DNA of 64,000 nt from Treponema denticola ATCC 35405 (GCF_000008185.1 NC_002967.9:2728001-2792000), one strand, 5' to 3'; positions 27,226-38,654 are shown, counted from the first letter of the stretch. Translations and numbers: made by a program. The notes: generated from the letters alone by a model not told the origin.

Positions 27226-30200
27226 TTATTTTCCTACATAGAACGCTGCACGGTAATCTGAACCGGTAGTAAACCCTACAGCAACAGGCATTTTTTGCGT
27301 AGTGCCGAAATACTTTGCCTGTGTTTCAATACAAATACGGCTGTTTGCTGCCCGTTGGTTAAGAGGCGCAGTCATTGTTTCCCAGCCTTCCACATTCGCT
27401 CCAGTATTGTTAAAGTCCATAGATGTTTTATAGGCAATGCGGATAGCATCATACGAGTTGGGACGGAACACATACGAGATATACGGAGTTGCGCCGTTCA
27501 TGGTCATATCTATAGACATACCGGAGTCATCCAAAACTTCCGAAGTTCCAAACGTGTATTTCGTTGAACCGGTATCGGATCTATTCGTAGACTTTACATA
27601 CACGAGTTGCCCCTTGGTGTTTTGGAACGCGATATGCAGAATCCCGTCGGTACCGATACATGCATTTATGTAATTGCTTGCAAGCTTACCGTTCGGATCT
27701 GAAGAAGCGAGAACGCCCTGAATCTTCCAATCGCTTGATGACGTAGGCTGTGGAGACGTACTTCTTGCAAGGCGCAATCTTCCCGTAGTAGCATCCATAT
27801 ACACTACTATGGGATAGCCCTGTGTAGTTGTCGCAACGGCAATGGATTCCCACACCGTATGTGAAACGGAAAGTCCGTCTTCAAAAGCAGAAGCGCTCAG
27901 TACATACGGAGATGCATAAGCTGTACCGTTAGGGCTCACAAATGTGAACGAGTCAGCCGGATGATCCGGTACTTTGCTATTTGTATCGGTCACATCGGTA
28001 TTTCCGTCTATGACACACCATGGAAGTGCCTTTAGGCTTGTATCCGGCGTTTTGCTGTCGTCTACCCATGAGAATTTTACGGCACCAGTCAATCTATCAT
28101 AATAGACGACATAGATGTTATTCCCGGAACGTACGGTCCGTATGTTTTTAAACTGCTGCAATTCATTATCGTAAGTAAACAGTTCAAACCGGTATATTTT
28201 AGCCTTTTTCTTTGTAGTAGGAGTAGAGGAGAGATTATTAACCAGTGTCGACTGTGCATCTTTATCATAGAGGTATATACCTCCGGCGGTGAAAGGACTA
28301 GTATCATTCCAATCAAAAGTGCCGCCATCACCCCAGAACTCATCCGTTCCTCCATGATAATTTGCAGCATACAGTACGTTTACTTCCGGATTTCCACCGC
28401 TTCCGGTAACGGTTATATCGGTTTCTTCCGGCGGATCGTATCCGGTAAATAACGTCGTTGTACCGGATCCTCCTACTACAACAGCACTGCTTCCAGTAAA
28501 TGCATTTGAATAATACACTTCCGACTTTGAATAATTGCTAAATGAAGCATACAGCGTTCCGTCAGCACCTTTACTCATTGCAGGATAGATGGCATTTTTG
28601 CTGCCCTTAAACGTATCTTCCTTATTTACACGCCAGATATGCACAAGCCTGTCGTCGGAATGTTTTGCGGTTCCGTATGTATCGGATTTTTCCATATTGC
28701 TGTCAGTATACGCATTTGTATTATTCACCGCAGCGACACCGTTTACAACAAGATGCAGATATCCGTCCTTTGCCGTATCAGGAACTTTAAAGGTAAAACT
28801 CTTCTTATCACCACTTAAAGTAAGATTGTCCATTTCAACTGAAGAACCGGTTCCATCTTTGTTTTCAGTAATCTTTAAAGAGGGAGCGCTTCCTTCAAAG
28901 TTAAAGCCTGTAATCGTATTGCCAGCTTCCCCGCGGAGTAAGGGTATCGCGCCGCTTCGCGCTCTGTTTGTATTGTATGTACTGTTTCTGCTGACACCAG
29001 TAATATACGGTACACTCTTTACCGATGTCTTTGTTTTATTTGCCGTATAATCGTACACAGCGGCTTGGTTCATATCAGTCGGTACAGAATTGTCCAATGT
29101 TATTGTATTGCCGTTTTTGCTGCTTATACGGGTAAGATATCGTTTTTGCCCCGTTTCGAATAAAACAAACTGCCCGATATTTGCCGAAGTGAAACTACTG
29201 TGTGAAGCGGAATTTTCAGCACCTCGAGTAACCGTTTCGAGTGTCATCGAAATAGGAGCACCACTTTCTACGGAGTTTCTTACGCCATCGTTCGCAGTTA
29301 CTTTAATATCTTTATCTGCTCCCATGGGGATTTTTGAACTGTCAAAGCTGAGCTCCCACTTAACATAATAGCCCAAATAATCGGCGCCCAGATGGGTAAC
29401 TTTTAATTCAGCCCCGTTCGGAGTCATTGTTTTATCTGAACTCCACGTTTGGCCGCTTCGGGTTGCCGTAACTGTCAGTTCCGGACTAAATGGCAGTACC
29501 GCCTTAATTGAATCAATTTTAACATTATCATACGCAAATCCGCGCAGGGTTACTTTGCCGGAAACTGAAGACGTATCAATTTCCACATGTCCGTTCGCAC
29601 GGCTGTTTTGGTAAAGTGAGTTATCGTCCTCCTTATTCCAGTGGAAAGGCTGTACAACTACCGTAGGTGATTTGGTATCAAGCGCATCAAACAGCGTTTT
29701 AATCGTTATTTTTGCAAAAGCGGTGTTTGTTCCCACTGCAAACCCATGAGCCTCGTCCCACAACTCAAGAATTATCTCGATGGGCGTACCATTTGAATTA
29801 CCGATTGCAGTCAAATGATTTTTTAAATCAATTTCATTGCCGTTTGTAATGGTAGTAAGGGGTTGCAGCTCAGTCGTATCGTCGCCTTTTTTAAGCCGAT
29901 ATTTTACGGTACCCTGACCGCCGGTAAACTCAACCTTTATCTTTGAGTTATCTTTGTTTTTAAAGGCAAATTCCGTACTTGTAACTTTTCCGATAAAATC
30001 GCGGTTTGCATTTAACGCTCCGGACAAACCTCCGGTGAAGGAGCTCGGTGTACCGCCTATATCGGTAGAAAGTGTTATCGCACTTACCATGATAGGCTTA
30101 TTTTTTACATGCACGTCTACACTATGGCTATATGTATTACCGCTGTTATCAGTTATAGTGTAGTACAGTTTACCCTTTCCATCAGTGACAGGAGGGGTAG

Positions 30201-33200
30201 GAGCTAAATCGATTTTTCCTTGCCATGTAACCGTTCCACCAAGCTGCTTGGTTATCCTGTTTTGCGGATCGGTTTCGGTCATCGTTATTTCGGGCGAAGA
30301 AGTTCCGTTTACGACTACCTTTGCCTTCACTTCTTTTACACCCGAACCGCTGTCATTCGCGACACCGTTTATAATCCAGTCACCGCTACTGCCTTCATAT
30401 ATAAGCAGTTCCGGTTTATATAAGATATAGCTGTAACTTCCGCCGGTAAGTGAAGGCGAAGCGGTAAACTCGACAGTATTGCCCGTTACCTTCGTTACCG
30501 TAAGCACGGAATTTCCCGCAACTATTTTACAGCCGCCGCCTGAAGAAGCCGTACCTCCCAAGTCGCGGACTTTTTGTGCAAGCTGTGCCTCCATTATCGA
30601 AGAAGACGTAAAATTGCCGATATTCATGTGTTTGTCGACACCGTAGTCTCCTACCGGATTTTTCGTGTCGAAACGGAACAGGAACGAACTGTTTGAAGAT
30701 AATTGCTGAGAAGCTTTTTCCTTAACCTCTATGGTAACCGAAAAGCTGTCGCCGGTCATACTGCTTATATCAAGCGGCAGGCTTAATGTATATCCCGAAA
30801 TGCCGCCGGAATTATAATCAGCAAGCCAACCGGAGGGAACGGCTGTGTAGCCCGAATCGGGAGTACCTACAGCTTTTTTTTGATACTTTGTTTCAACAGT
30901 GCCGTTTTTAAAGGTAATCTTTACGTCCTGTATCCCCGACGGGTCGGTCAGTTTCGCTGTAAGTTTTTTACCGCTTTTAAGCCACATATTCAGTTCGTAA
31001 TCTTGCGGTGAGGAAGCGCCCGATGCATTATCGATTTTTATATCGGTAATTAACGGAGCATCTTTATCGACGATTATCTTTCTTTTCTCTGTCCATTCCC
31101 CCATCGTAATACCATCTTTATTTTTTGCACGGACTCTGAAATAGACAGGCTGATTTTGCGCGGTTGCATGGTTAAAGGAGCCGTCAGAGTTGATGCTCAC
31201 TCTCCAGTCTGCCCCTCCCCCAGGAAGGCTCGTACCAGGGACAAGCTGTCCGTTCCCGCCGTTATACCAGTCTTTTGAAGGGATAAGTGAACCGCCGGGC
31301 GGAGTGAAACCACCGAATGTTCCATCAGCTGTATTATTAAAATTGCCGTCGTGCGAAAACTGGATATACACTTCGCCTACGGCACCCGGTCCTCCAATAA
31401 CGGCGCTTGCCGTGCCAAAAATTTGTATGGTTCCGCCTACTGTTACATCTGCTTGTGGAGAAAGTATTTTTACAACCGGTTTTGTTCCGTCGGGGTTAAA
31501 GAGAATCTCTAGTTCTCTTACGGTCTTATTCCCTATTTCGTCTTCCGTAAAAATATACAAAGGGATTTTCCTATACGCGCCTACGACAGCCCCGTATTCG
31601 GCTGGGGGAACTTGATCCAAGTTGACGCGGACATTCCACGACCCCTTTGTCGAAGAGTCCATTGCTTTCCAGCCATGTGGTGCGGTTGCGGCATCATAAT
31701 CGGGAGTACTTACAGTCGGTACGGAAGTTTTTTTACCCAGTATGTATTTGGTACTTGATGCCTTTACGCCGGCAGTCGGAGGCTCAGGTGTCAATCCTGA
31801 CGGTGGATCATCAGAAATTGCCCCCGAAATTGTAATATCTCCTGCCTGAGGATCATCGGCCGCAGGATATCTTATTGTAACTGTAGGAGCCGTCTTATCG
31901 ACAGTAAAATCGGTCGTATCCGAATCGGTCGAGCCGGGCCCTGCTTTAGCTAAAAAGTAAATTGTATGGATTTTGTCATCAAGCCCACTTATATTGACAT
32001 TCGCTGCCTTGTATCGAAAATCGTTCGGGTCGGAAGGGTTAACCTTTGTAAGCACTGTCGTCGGATAAGGACTGGTAGATACCGGTGTGTCTATACTGTA
32101 ATACACCACTCCGGTTGAATCTATCCCTCTAACATCGGCCTCTATATCTAAAGTTGTATTTTTAACACCTTGAGGTCGGATAGGCCGTATTCTCGGACCT
32201 GAGCCGGTAGTAAGGAAATTTATGATATAAAATCCGCCGCTTGCCGTATTGGAATCATCATATTCCTGAAATTTATGCGAGGGTTCATCAATAGTATCCG
32301 TACCTCTTACCTTTACGGCATAGTATCCTTCACCCCATGTTGTATCGAATTTACATTTTACGCGTAAATTTCCGCCTGTTACTGTAATATTGTTTGTATT
32401 CGACAAGGTTGAAAATTTTACAAGCGATTTTTCAATCAAATGCGTATCAGTTTTAAAACAGTTAGCTGCATCACCGGTACCATCCCATTTGAGCAAAACA
32501 ATTTCGATATTGCTTGCTTTATAGGCTGCAAGATCGGAACCTCCTACCACCGGAGTGTTGTCTTTGTTGCGGATAAGCTCCACTAAAAATGTCGTTTCGT
32601 TTCCGGGTTTAAACAGCAATGGTGACGCTTGAGAAATATTTAAGGGCGTAGAAGTAGTATCAGGAAGATTCGTTACACCGATAACCTTAAACCCAGGCGA
32701 TTTGCTTGGATCCAATTTAAAGGTGCTGCGTTTTTCGCTCATTTTTACCATTTTTTCTTTAAGTTTAGTCAAAGCGGTTAGATCGTTGCGCAAGGCCTTG
32801 ATTTTTTTATCGTGCTCGTTGGCATCCGAACCTCTTTTGCCGGCAAAATAATCGCTGATTACTGCGGGGGTGTAGTCTTTTGCTATAGTGTAAGTGTAAA
32901 TATCATCCCACTGATAGTACCAATCGGCTTTATTTCCTTCACCCGAAGCGTTGCCGCCCTTATATTCACGGGCATTATCATACAGATATAATGCCCCTTT
33001 GATAGGCTTCGTTTTATCCAACTCCTGCAAACCATATAAAGGATCTGTTTCACTGCCTGAAACAACTTTCGATACGGCGACTTGCGCGTTTATACTGTTA
33101 CTGACGAACATATTGGTCATATCGATCGGCGGCGTTCCAGGAACATGCACATTCAGCTTTTCGACTGTATTTTTTTCGCCGGCTTGTCCTACAACCGAAA

Positions 33201-33762
33201 AGACAGCTCCATAACCGTCGGCCTGATCCGATGCCGAAGGGGTGGAGCTTTCGTCTATAACCGTCGACGGCCTTTGTACGATAAATACCGGAGGTGTATT
33301 GTCTATTTTATAGTTTTTAGTTGTTTCATAAGTTCTGCCGCCTTTATCCGTAACAGTAAGAATGGCGGTATACTCACCATCGGGGATGGGGTATTTTTTT
33401 ACCAACTCGTGAGGAGGATCTTCAAAACCTTTAGATTCGTTATCAATATTGATTGACCATGAAACACTTCCATCGCCTTCAGTAAAACCTCCAACACTGT
33501 GAGGACCAATAATTTCTTTGGTCTCAATATTTTTGAATGAGATAGTTATTGATTTTATTCCGTCATCATCACGAGCGTAACCTTTCATCACAAAACTACC
33601 CCTAATAGGAGTTTCTCCTGCATCAGGATAAGTAATTTCTCCCTCCGGGCGTTCAATATCGATAGTTCCGCCCAAACCTACATTTTGTTTGCAGGTAACG
33701 CTTAAAAATACCGTAAACAAAATTAAAATCAAAAAACTTAAAAAAATTCTGTTCTTCTTCAT
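27226..33762 (-). CDS. Giant lipoprotein with Ig-like repeats and C-terminal propeller-like region
   Basis: The 2178-residue protein starts with a lipoprotein signal peptide (FLSVTC, Cys24). From residue 35 to about 1650 it has many bacterial Ig-like domains, each recalling GxxxIxGxAxDDxGIxxVxI and ending in VDNTPPxV or VDKTAPTV, the linkers seen in adhesins and cell-surface proteins. The last 450 residues differ: repeats such as YPAMSKGADGTLYASFSNYS, YPIVVYMDATTGRLRLA and LHIAFQNTKGQLVYVKS resemble blades of a sialidase-like propeller. No catalytic Asp-box residues can be claimed. A GAGG site precedes the ATG. It is 21 bp downstream of the barrel-anchored Ig gene, so they are surely cotranscribed. 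Confidence 0.8.
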   Translation of the reverse strand: MKKNRIFLSFLILILFTVFLSVTCKQNVGLGGTIDIERPEGEITYPDAGETPIRGSFVMKGYARDDDGIKSITISFKNIETKEIIGPHSVGGFTEGDGSVSWSINIDNESKGFEDPPHELVKKYPIPDGEYTAILTVTDKGGRTYETTKNYKIDNTPPVFIVQRPSTVIDESSTPSASDQADGYGAVFSVVGQAGEKNTVEKLNVHVPGTPPIDMTNMFVSNSINAQVAVSKVVSGSETDPLYGLQELDKTKPIKGALYLYDNAREYKGGNASGEGNKADWYYQWDDIYTYTIAKDYTPAVISDYFAGKRGSDANEHDKKIKALRNDLTALTKLKEKMVKMSEKRSTFKLDPSKSPGFKVIGVTNLPDTTSTPLNISQASPLLFKPGNETTFLVELIRNKDNTPVVGGSDLAAYKASNIEIVLLKWDGTGDAANCFKTDTHLIEKSLVKFSTLSNTNNITVTGGNLRVKCKFDTTWGEGYYAVKVRGTDTIDEPSHKFQEYDDSNTASGGFYIINFLTTGSGPRIRPIRPQGVKNTTLDIEADVRGIDSTGVVYYSIDTPVSTSPYPTTVLTKVNPSDPNDFRYKAANVNISGLDDKIHTIYFLAKAGPGSTDSDTTDFTVDKTAPTVTIRYPAADDPQAGDITISGAISDDPPSGLTPEPPTAGVKASSTKYILGKKTSVPTVSTPDYDAATAPHGWKAMDSSTKGSWNVRVNLDQVPPAEYGAVVGAYRKIPLYIFTEDEIGNKTVRELEILFNPDGTKPVVKILSPQADVTVGGTIQIFGTASAVIGGPGAVGEVYIQFSHDGNFNNTADGTFGGFTPPGGSLIPSKDWYNGGNGQLVPGTSLPGGGADWRVSINSDGSFNHATAQNQPVYFRVRAKNKDGITMGEWTEKRKIIVDKDAPLITDIKIDNASGASSPQDYELNMWLKSGKKLTAKLTDPSGIQDVKITFKNGTVETKYQKKAVGTPDSGYTAVPSGWLADYNSGGISGYTLSLPLDISSMTGDSFSVTIEVKEKASQQLSSNSSFLFRFDTKNPVGDYGVDKHMNIGNFTSSSIMEAQLAQKVRDLGGTASSGGGCKIVAGNSVLTVTKVTGNTVEFTASPSLTGGSYSYILYKPELLIYEGSSGDWIINGVANDSGSGVKEVKAKVVVNGTSSPEITMTETDPQNRITKQLGGTVTWQGKIDLAPTPPVTDGKGKLYYTITDNSGNTYSHSVDVHVKNKPIMVSAITLSTDIGGTPSSFTGGLSGALNANRDFIGKVTSTEFAFKNKDNSKIKVEFTGGQGTVKYRLKKGDDTTELQPLTTITNGNEIDLKNHLTAIGNSNGTPIEIILELWDEAHGFAVGTNTAFAKITIKTLFDALDTKSPTVVVQPFHWNKEDDNSLYQNSRANGHVEIDTSSVSGKVTLRGFAYDNVKIDSIKAVLPFSPELTVTATRSGQTWSSDKTMTPNGAELKVTHLGADYLGYYVKWELSFDSSKIPMGADKDIKVTANDGVRNSVESGAPISMTLETVTRGAENSASHSSFTSANIGQFVLFETGQKRYLTRISSKNGNTITLDNSVPTDMNQAAVYDYTANKTKTSVKSVPYITGVSRNSTYNTNRARSGAIPLLRGEAGNTITGFNFEGSAPSLKITENKDGTGSSVEMDNLTLSGDKKSFTFKVPDTAKDGYLHLVVNGVAAVNNTNAYTDSNMEKSDTYGTAKHSDDRLVHIWRVNKEDTFKGSKNAIYPAMSKGADGTLYASFSNYSKSEVYYSNAFTGSSAVVVGGSGTTTLFTGYDPPEETDITVTGSGGNPEVNVLYAANYHGGTDEFWGDGGTFDWNDTSPFTAGGIYLYDKDAQSTLVNNLSSTPTTKKKAKIYRFELFTYDNELQQFKNIRTVRSGNNIYVVYYDRLTGAVKFSWVDDSKTPDTSLKALPWCVIDGNTDVTDTNSKVPDHPADSFTFVSPNGTAYASPYVLSASAFEDGLSVSHTVWESIAVATTTQGYPIVVYMDATTGRLRLARSTSPQPTSSSDWKIQGVLASSDPNGKLASNYINACIGTDGILHIAFQNTKGQLVYVKSTNRSDTGSTKYTFGTSEVLDDSGMSIDMTMNGATPYISYVFRPNSYDAIRIAYKTSMDFNNTGANVEGWETMTAPLNQRAANSRICIETQAKYFGTTQKMPVAVGFTTGSDYRAAFYVGK

Positions 33763-33783
33763 AAATACCTCTAAAAAGTTTTG

Positions 33784-36700
33784 TTAAAATATATCGACCC
33801 TTATACCTACGGATATATGCGGGATAACCGATTTGATTGCAGATTTTTTACTCTTTGAATCTACATCGGTAGGTATAAACCATAACTGTCCTTCCGTAAA
33901 TATCGAGAAAGAACTAAAATATTTTTGCTTATGGAATTTCACGCGAGGAAATTCAATTTGTGTAAGCAAAGCCGACAAGATTTGAGGACGTCCGCTTTGG
34001 GTGTTTGTAAAAAGCGAAAACTGTGCACCCAAGGCCACATCCAAATATAACCATTTCCAATCGGGTCCAAAATAGTAACCGAAAGGCAGCTCATATACGT
34101 TAGCTAAAAGCTTTAACGATATTATATGCCCTCCGTATCTAATTTGCTGATTACCGTATAATGCTTTAAACTGACTTTGTAAAAACTGCCCGTAATGAAG
34201 CTGCAGCTTTACATTATCATCAAAAAAGCTCAATCCTATACCTAAATTCCACAAAGAAGCGCCCCAAAAGGCCGTTTCAAAATGCAAACCTTGTATAAAC
34301 TTAGGTAATCCATAGCTCGCCTTATCTCCCTTCCTTAAAAGAGCTTCTACACTCGACAGCTCTACGTCATCAGAAGATAAGCCGCTAAACTCAATCGCTC
34401 CATTGTATCGGCCTCCTTCTCCGGGCGATATCAAGGTTACTTTTGGAGCCGTCTTATCTATATTTATTATTGTCCTGCAAACCGCTGTTTCTTTATTCTC
34501 CATAACGGCTCTTAACAATAAAAAGTGATTTCCTTGAGCCATATCATCTGTCTCAAGTCTATACTTCCAATTAGCAGTCGACTTAACAGGGGAAAAGGTT
34601 TTTCCGTTGTCAAAACTGATTTCTACATATTTAATACGCTTTGCCTTAAATGCTCTTTTATCCTCAGATGTAGCGTCCTTTGAAGACACCAGAGCCTTTT
34701 CTTCTTCAGATACCGTATAACCGGATCTTCCTCTAAGGTAAGGTCTTTCTATCGCAAAGTCTCCCATCGCAAAGTTATCAATAGTGATCCAAGGACCTTC
34801 TATTGCATAATTTATCTTATGTACTTCAGAATTAAGAGACCCGACACCTGCACGATTTGCCCTTAACTCAATACTATGCTCTCCATTTACAAGCTTTTCA
34901 CCGTTTATCTTAAAACAAACATAGCCGGTTTTAGATACCGAGACCCTTTCAAGTTCTTTTCCGTCTATATATAAAGCGGCTTCTTCTACAGCATTATCTA
35001 CTATCAGCCTTCCATATATATTGAACTCCCCTCTTACCGTCTCGCCGTTTAAAGGATACAGCAACTCTAACCTGTTTCTATCCTTCTTTCTATAAACATC
35101 AAAATTGACAGAGACTTCATTAGTATTATTTGCCTTATCTACTCCGCTTATTTCAAGATTATACCGTCCTTCAGGCAATGAGCTTATATCTATATCTTTT
35201 GAAAGGATTATATCTGTTTCAAGTTTTATCTCGGATAATTTTTGAGGCACAGCCTTTCCATCAAGGCTCTTTATTTTTAGCATTACTCCTTCAAGAGAAA
35301 TATTATCATATATACGCCCCGACACAAAAAGGTTGCTATCCAATTTGGATCCTGCCAGAGGATATTCCAGTTTTAATGAAGGAGGCGTATTGTCTACGTT
35401 AATTGATGTAGAATATAAACATACTTGCTCATAATTATCCGTAGCCTTTACAAAAACTATATGAGTTCCGTCATTTATTATATGGGTATTTATACGGTAC
35501 TGCCATTTTTCCCCGCCTTCTGCAAGGTTATACGTCAGCCCGTTATCAAACGACAGTTCAACCTTTTTGATTCCGTTTTTATCCAAGGCACTACCCGATA
35601 TTAAACTTACCCCTTGCACTGTGTCTGTTATTAGAGGATAAGACACTCCAACCTGAGGTTCTCCTAAAGACACTCTTATCTTTCTAGTTACGGGTTGGCT
35701 TGTTACTCCGTAAATATCTTCGGCATACATGGTTATTTCATGTTCATTATCAGTAAGCTCGCTTAACAAGATGGGTATAGAAAAGCTGTTTTTTACATCC
35801 ATCGACTTATAAGATCCCTTATCTATTTTGTAGTAGAGCTTGGCCGCTTCATCGTCATCATAGACCATACCTGATATTTCAAAGTCGCTCGTTATAATCT
35901 CATTCTCATTCGGTAAATATAAATCTACCCTTGGGGCATCTTCAGTATTGTCTATGTCAAAATTATAACTGTTAAAACTTCGTGAATTCCCTGCAGGGTC
36001 GGTAAATCTAAACTGCATGTTTTTACTCAAAGGCTCTTTTGCACTGCCTATTATAAGATTAGGTAAGGAACCGTATTCAAAACTCTGCCATTCAGCACCC
36101 TTACTTGCTCCCTTATACTCCGGCTTTACTCCGGCAAACCTATCGCTTACCTTAAAAGCTGCATATATTGAACCGTTTACTTTTCCTCCGCCCTCAGGTA
36201 GCACCATAACAACCTCAGGGGCTTCGCTGTCCTTATAAAGGACTCGTCTTTCATAGCTTTCCCTTCCGGCTATATCCGTTGCCTTTACTGTAACAACAAT
36301 GGGACCGTCTGCCTGTCCGCTTATATTTATCTTCTCGTTAAATGAATTAGATAATTTCACATAAGGGGATCCGCTTCCTAAGCTATATTCAACTTTTGTA
36401 ATTCCAACCAAATCCTCAGCCTTACCTTTTAAGTTTATAGAAGTTGTTATAAAAGAAGCTTCTTCATTCATGTCAAGACTGATTTTAGGTGCGGTCTTAT
36501 CAAAAAGAATATCTACTAAAGGACTTGTAAAAACACCGCCCTCATTGTCCGTTATCTTTACGCCGATTCCCTTATATAAGCCTTCTTCTTTTACTCTTAA
36601 TCTTATTAACTCTCCTTCCCTTTCAGCTTCAATGTTCTTAGATCCTATTACTTCTACATTTTCTATTACCATTCCATCCTTAGGCTGATAAACACCTGTC

Positions 36701-38448
36701 AATGGTTTATCGTCTAACAAGACTATTTGATTATTCTCATTTACATTACCTTTAGACCATACAAAGCTTTCTTCACCGCCTGCTCCCGATACAACCCGGA
36801 TAACTAAAGTCTGCTTACCGACCTTATCGTTCATATCTGTAGCAGTAACAGAAACAGTATATATACCGGGCGCCGATTTTCCGCTTATATTTGTTTTTAT
36901 CACATAATCGGTTTGACCTGTTTTTACAGGTAAAACGGACTCTTCTTCTCCATTAAAACCTACACTTAAATACTTTAAACCGGAAGCCGCTTTTACATTC
37001 ACTGAAGTCGAGCTCTTTGTTTGTGCAGTATATACAGGTATGATAGTTTCTCCGTTATCAAAAGAAATTACAGGAGCCTTTCCTTCTACATTAAACTTTA
37101 CGGTTAAAGGCTCTCCTTTAATACCTTTTTTATTCACTGCATAGATAGTCAATGTATGAGCTCCTTCGCTCAATCCTCGTTCTATAACAGAAAAGCCTGC
37201 ACCAAAAGCATCTATCGCCTTTTCTTCACCCTTGTCTATTCTGTACCTTACCTCATTCGCACCATATAAGTCATAGATTGCTCCTGCGATATAGACATCT
37301 TCTGAAAATTTTCCATCAAGCACAGGGCTTAACATTTCGATTACAGGCTTTCCCTTATTTTGATCTATATAAAATGTCTTTTTTGCCCTTACTATGTTTC
37401 CGGCTATATCTTTTGCCGTTATTTCGACAACGGCAGTCTTGGCTCCGGTCTTACCAACATCAAACTCTTTTATCCAATAATGATTTCCGGGGGTAAGTTC
37501 AAATTCACCGCTTTCGTTGTTACACTTCCAAGATAAACTTGATAAACCAACTAAATCCGTAGCCTTTCCTGCTACGGAAAATACAGGTTCCGTCGGATTA
37601 TCCCCCTCGGGATAGATAAACTCTACTAAAGGAGCCGTATTATCTATAAACAATAAAAATGTGTAAATGCCGATCTTTCCTTGCTTATCTATTGCTTTAA
37701 ACCAAATTACCTTAGGCCCGTCTTCTATTGTTTTTGTATTTAGTTTTAACGAAAACTTTGACTGCTTTGTTTTTTTGTTATAGGATAATTTTATTTCTTC
37801 AAAGTTCTCTCCATTATTTAATGAATACAGCAGCCTTTCTATACCGTTTCCGTCTTCTACTGTTCCGTCAATTGTTATCTTACCTGAAACAAGCTCTCCT
37901 ACACTCTTATTTTCTATTGAAGTTATTGGCGATAAGCGGTTTATGTAAAAGCTGTGTTTTACGGACTTTCCCTTTACGCCGTTAATATCTACACCCCAAG
38001 CTTCTATCGTGTGCGTTCCTTCTTCAAAATTTTCCGTGTTTATATAATATGACCAAAATTCTTTACCCTTGGCTCGGTAGATATTTTCTCCGCCGTCTAT
38101 ACGTAACTCTACATAGTCTACCGCATCATCATCTACACATGTTCCTATTACGTTTATATTTCCGACTACTACAGCTTCACTTTTAGGATTACTTATGTTT
38201 ACTATCGGTAAGTCGGAATTAGGGTCTATATACATATTAAAAGGCCCTACATAGCCCTCATTACCGGCTATATCAACAGCCTTTATCAATACATTGTATT
38301 TTCCTTTTTTCTTTCCGGATATATCTATAGATTGCTGCCAGCTTTCTTTATTGGTCATCTGTACACTATCTATATCTTTTGCCCCTCCTGCATATAGCAG
38401 ACTCAAGGCACTAAACATAATCAATAAATAAATTGTTATTTTTTTCAT
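33784..38448 (-). CDS. Large Ig-like-repeat protein with C-terminal outer-membrane barrel
   Basis: The 1554-residue protein has a signal peptide (LSLLYAGG, near residue 19) and then about 12-14 Ig-like domains of 85-100 residues (IxIxGxVxDDxxxxxxYYSIDxG, VDNTAPxV). Roughly the last 190 residues change character: amphipathic strands like LHFETAFWGASLWNLGIGLSFF and LYLDVALGAQFSLF, ending HISVGIRVDIF with a final Phe, as in an eight-strand barrel. It may thus be anchored in the outer membrane with Ig domains exposed or in the periplasm. The start is the ATG with AGGAG upstream; an in-frame TTG sits one codon earlier. First gene of the pair. Confidence 0.8.
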   Translation of the reverse strand: MKKITIYLLIMFSALSLLYAGGAKDIDSVQMTNKESWQQSIDISGKKKGKYNVLIKAVDIAGNEGYVGPFNMYIDPNSDLPIVNISNPKSEAVVVGNINVIGTCVDDDAVDYVELRIDGGENIYRAKGKEFWSYYINTENFEEGTHTIEAWGVDINGVKGKSVKHSFYINRLSPITSIENKSVGELVSGKITIDGTVEDGNGIERLLYSLNNGENFEEIKLSYNKKTKQSKFSLKLNTKTIEDGPKVIWFKAIDKQGKIGIYTFLLFIDNTAPLVEFIYPEGDNPTEPVFSVAGKATDLVGLSSLSWKCNNESGEFELTPGNHYWIKEFDVGKTGAKTAVVEITAKDIAGNIVRAKKTFYIDQNKGKPVIEMLSPVLDGKFSEDVYIAGAIYDLYGANEVRYRIDKGEEKAIDAFGAGFSVIERGLSEGAHTLTIYAVNKKGIKGEPLTVKFNVEGKAPVISFDNGETIIPVYTAQTKSSTSVNVKAASGLKYLSVGFNGEEESVLPVKTGQTDYVIKTNISGKSAPGIYTVSVTATDMNDKVGKQTLVIRVVSGAGGEESFVWSKGNVNENNQIVLLDDKPLTGVYQPKDGMVIENVEVIGSKNIEAEREGELIRLRVKEEGLYKGIGVKITDNEGGVFTSPLVDILFDKTAPKISLDMNEEASFITTSINLKGKAEDLVGITKVEYSLGSGSPYVKLSNSFNEKINISGQADGPIVVTVKATDIAGRESYERRVLYKDSEAPEVVMVLPEGGGKVNGSIYAAFKVSDRFAGVKPEYKGASKGAEWQSFEYGSLPNLIIGSAKEPLSKNMQFRFTDPAGNSRSFNSYNFDIDNTEDAPRVDLYLPNENEIITSDFEISGMVYDDDEAAKLYYKIDKGSYKSMDVKNSFSIPILLSELTDNEHEITMYAEDIYGVTSQPVTRKIRVSLGEPQVGVSYPLITDTVQGVSLISGSALDKNGIKKVELSFDNGLTYNLAEGGEKWQYRINTHIINDGTHIVFVKATDNYEQVCLYSTSINVDNTPPSLKLEYPLAGSKLDSNLFVSGRIYDNISLEGVMLKIKSLDGKAVPQKLSEIKLETDIILSKDIDISSLPEGRYNLEISGVDKANNTNEVSVNFDVYRKKDRNRLELLYPLNGETVRGEFNIYGRLIVDNAVEEAALYIDGKELERVSVSKTGYVCFKINGEKLVNGEHSIELRANRAGVGSLNSEVHKINYAIEGPWITIDNFAMGDFAIERPYLRGRSGYTVSEEEKALVSSKDATSEDKRAFKAKRIKYVEISFDNGKTFSPVKSTANWKYRLETDDMAQGNHFLLLRAVMENKETAVCRTIINIDKTAPKVTLISPGEGGRYNGAIEFSGLSSDDVELSSVEALLRKGDKASYGLPKFIQGLHFETAFWGASLWNLGIGLSFFDDNVKLQLHYGQFLQSQFKALYGNQQIRYGGHIISLKLLANVYELPFGYYFGPDWKWLYLDVALGAQFSLFTNTQSGRPQILSALLTQIEFPRVKFHKQKYFSSFSIFTEGQLWFIPTDVDSKSKKSAIKSVIPHISVGIRVDIF

Positions 38449-38654
38449 CAAATACTCCTAAACCGATTCGGTAATTTAACCGATAGATTATCGGCTAAAA
38501 CAGCTTAAATCTTTAATATATCTAAATTAAACTAAAAAAAATGATAAAAATGGATATATCTACAATACAATATACACACAAAATGTCAATAATATCAAGT
38601 AATTTTTAATATTTTTTTATAATTATACATCTTCCCTATTTTTAAATAATAGGG

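Noticed and set aside
28589-29050. 153-codon plus-strand ORF opposite the giant Ig lipoprotein
   Set aside because: It has no ribosome site or known motif and lies wholly within a well-supported gene.
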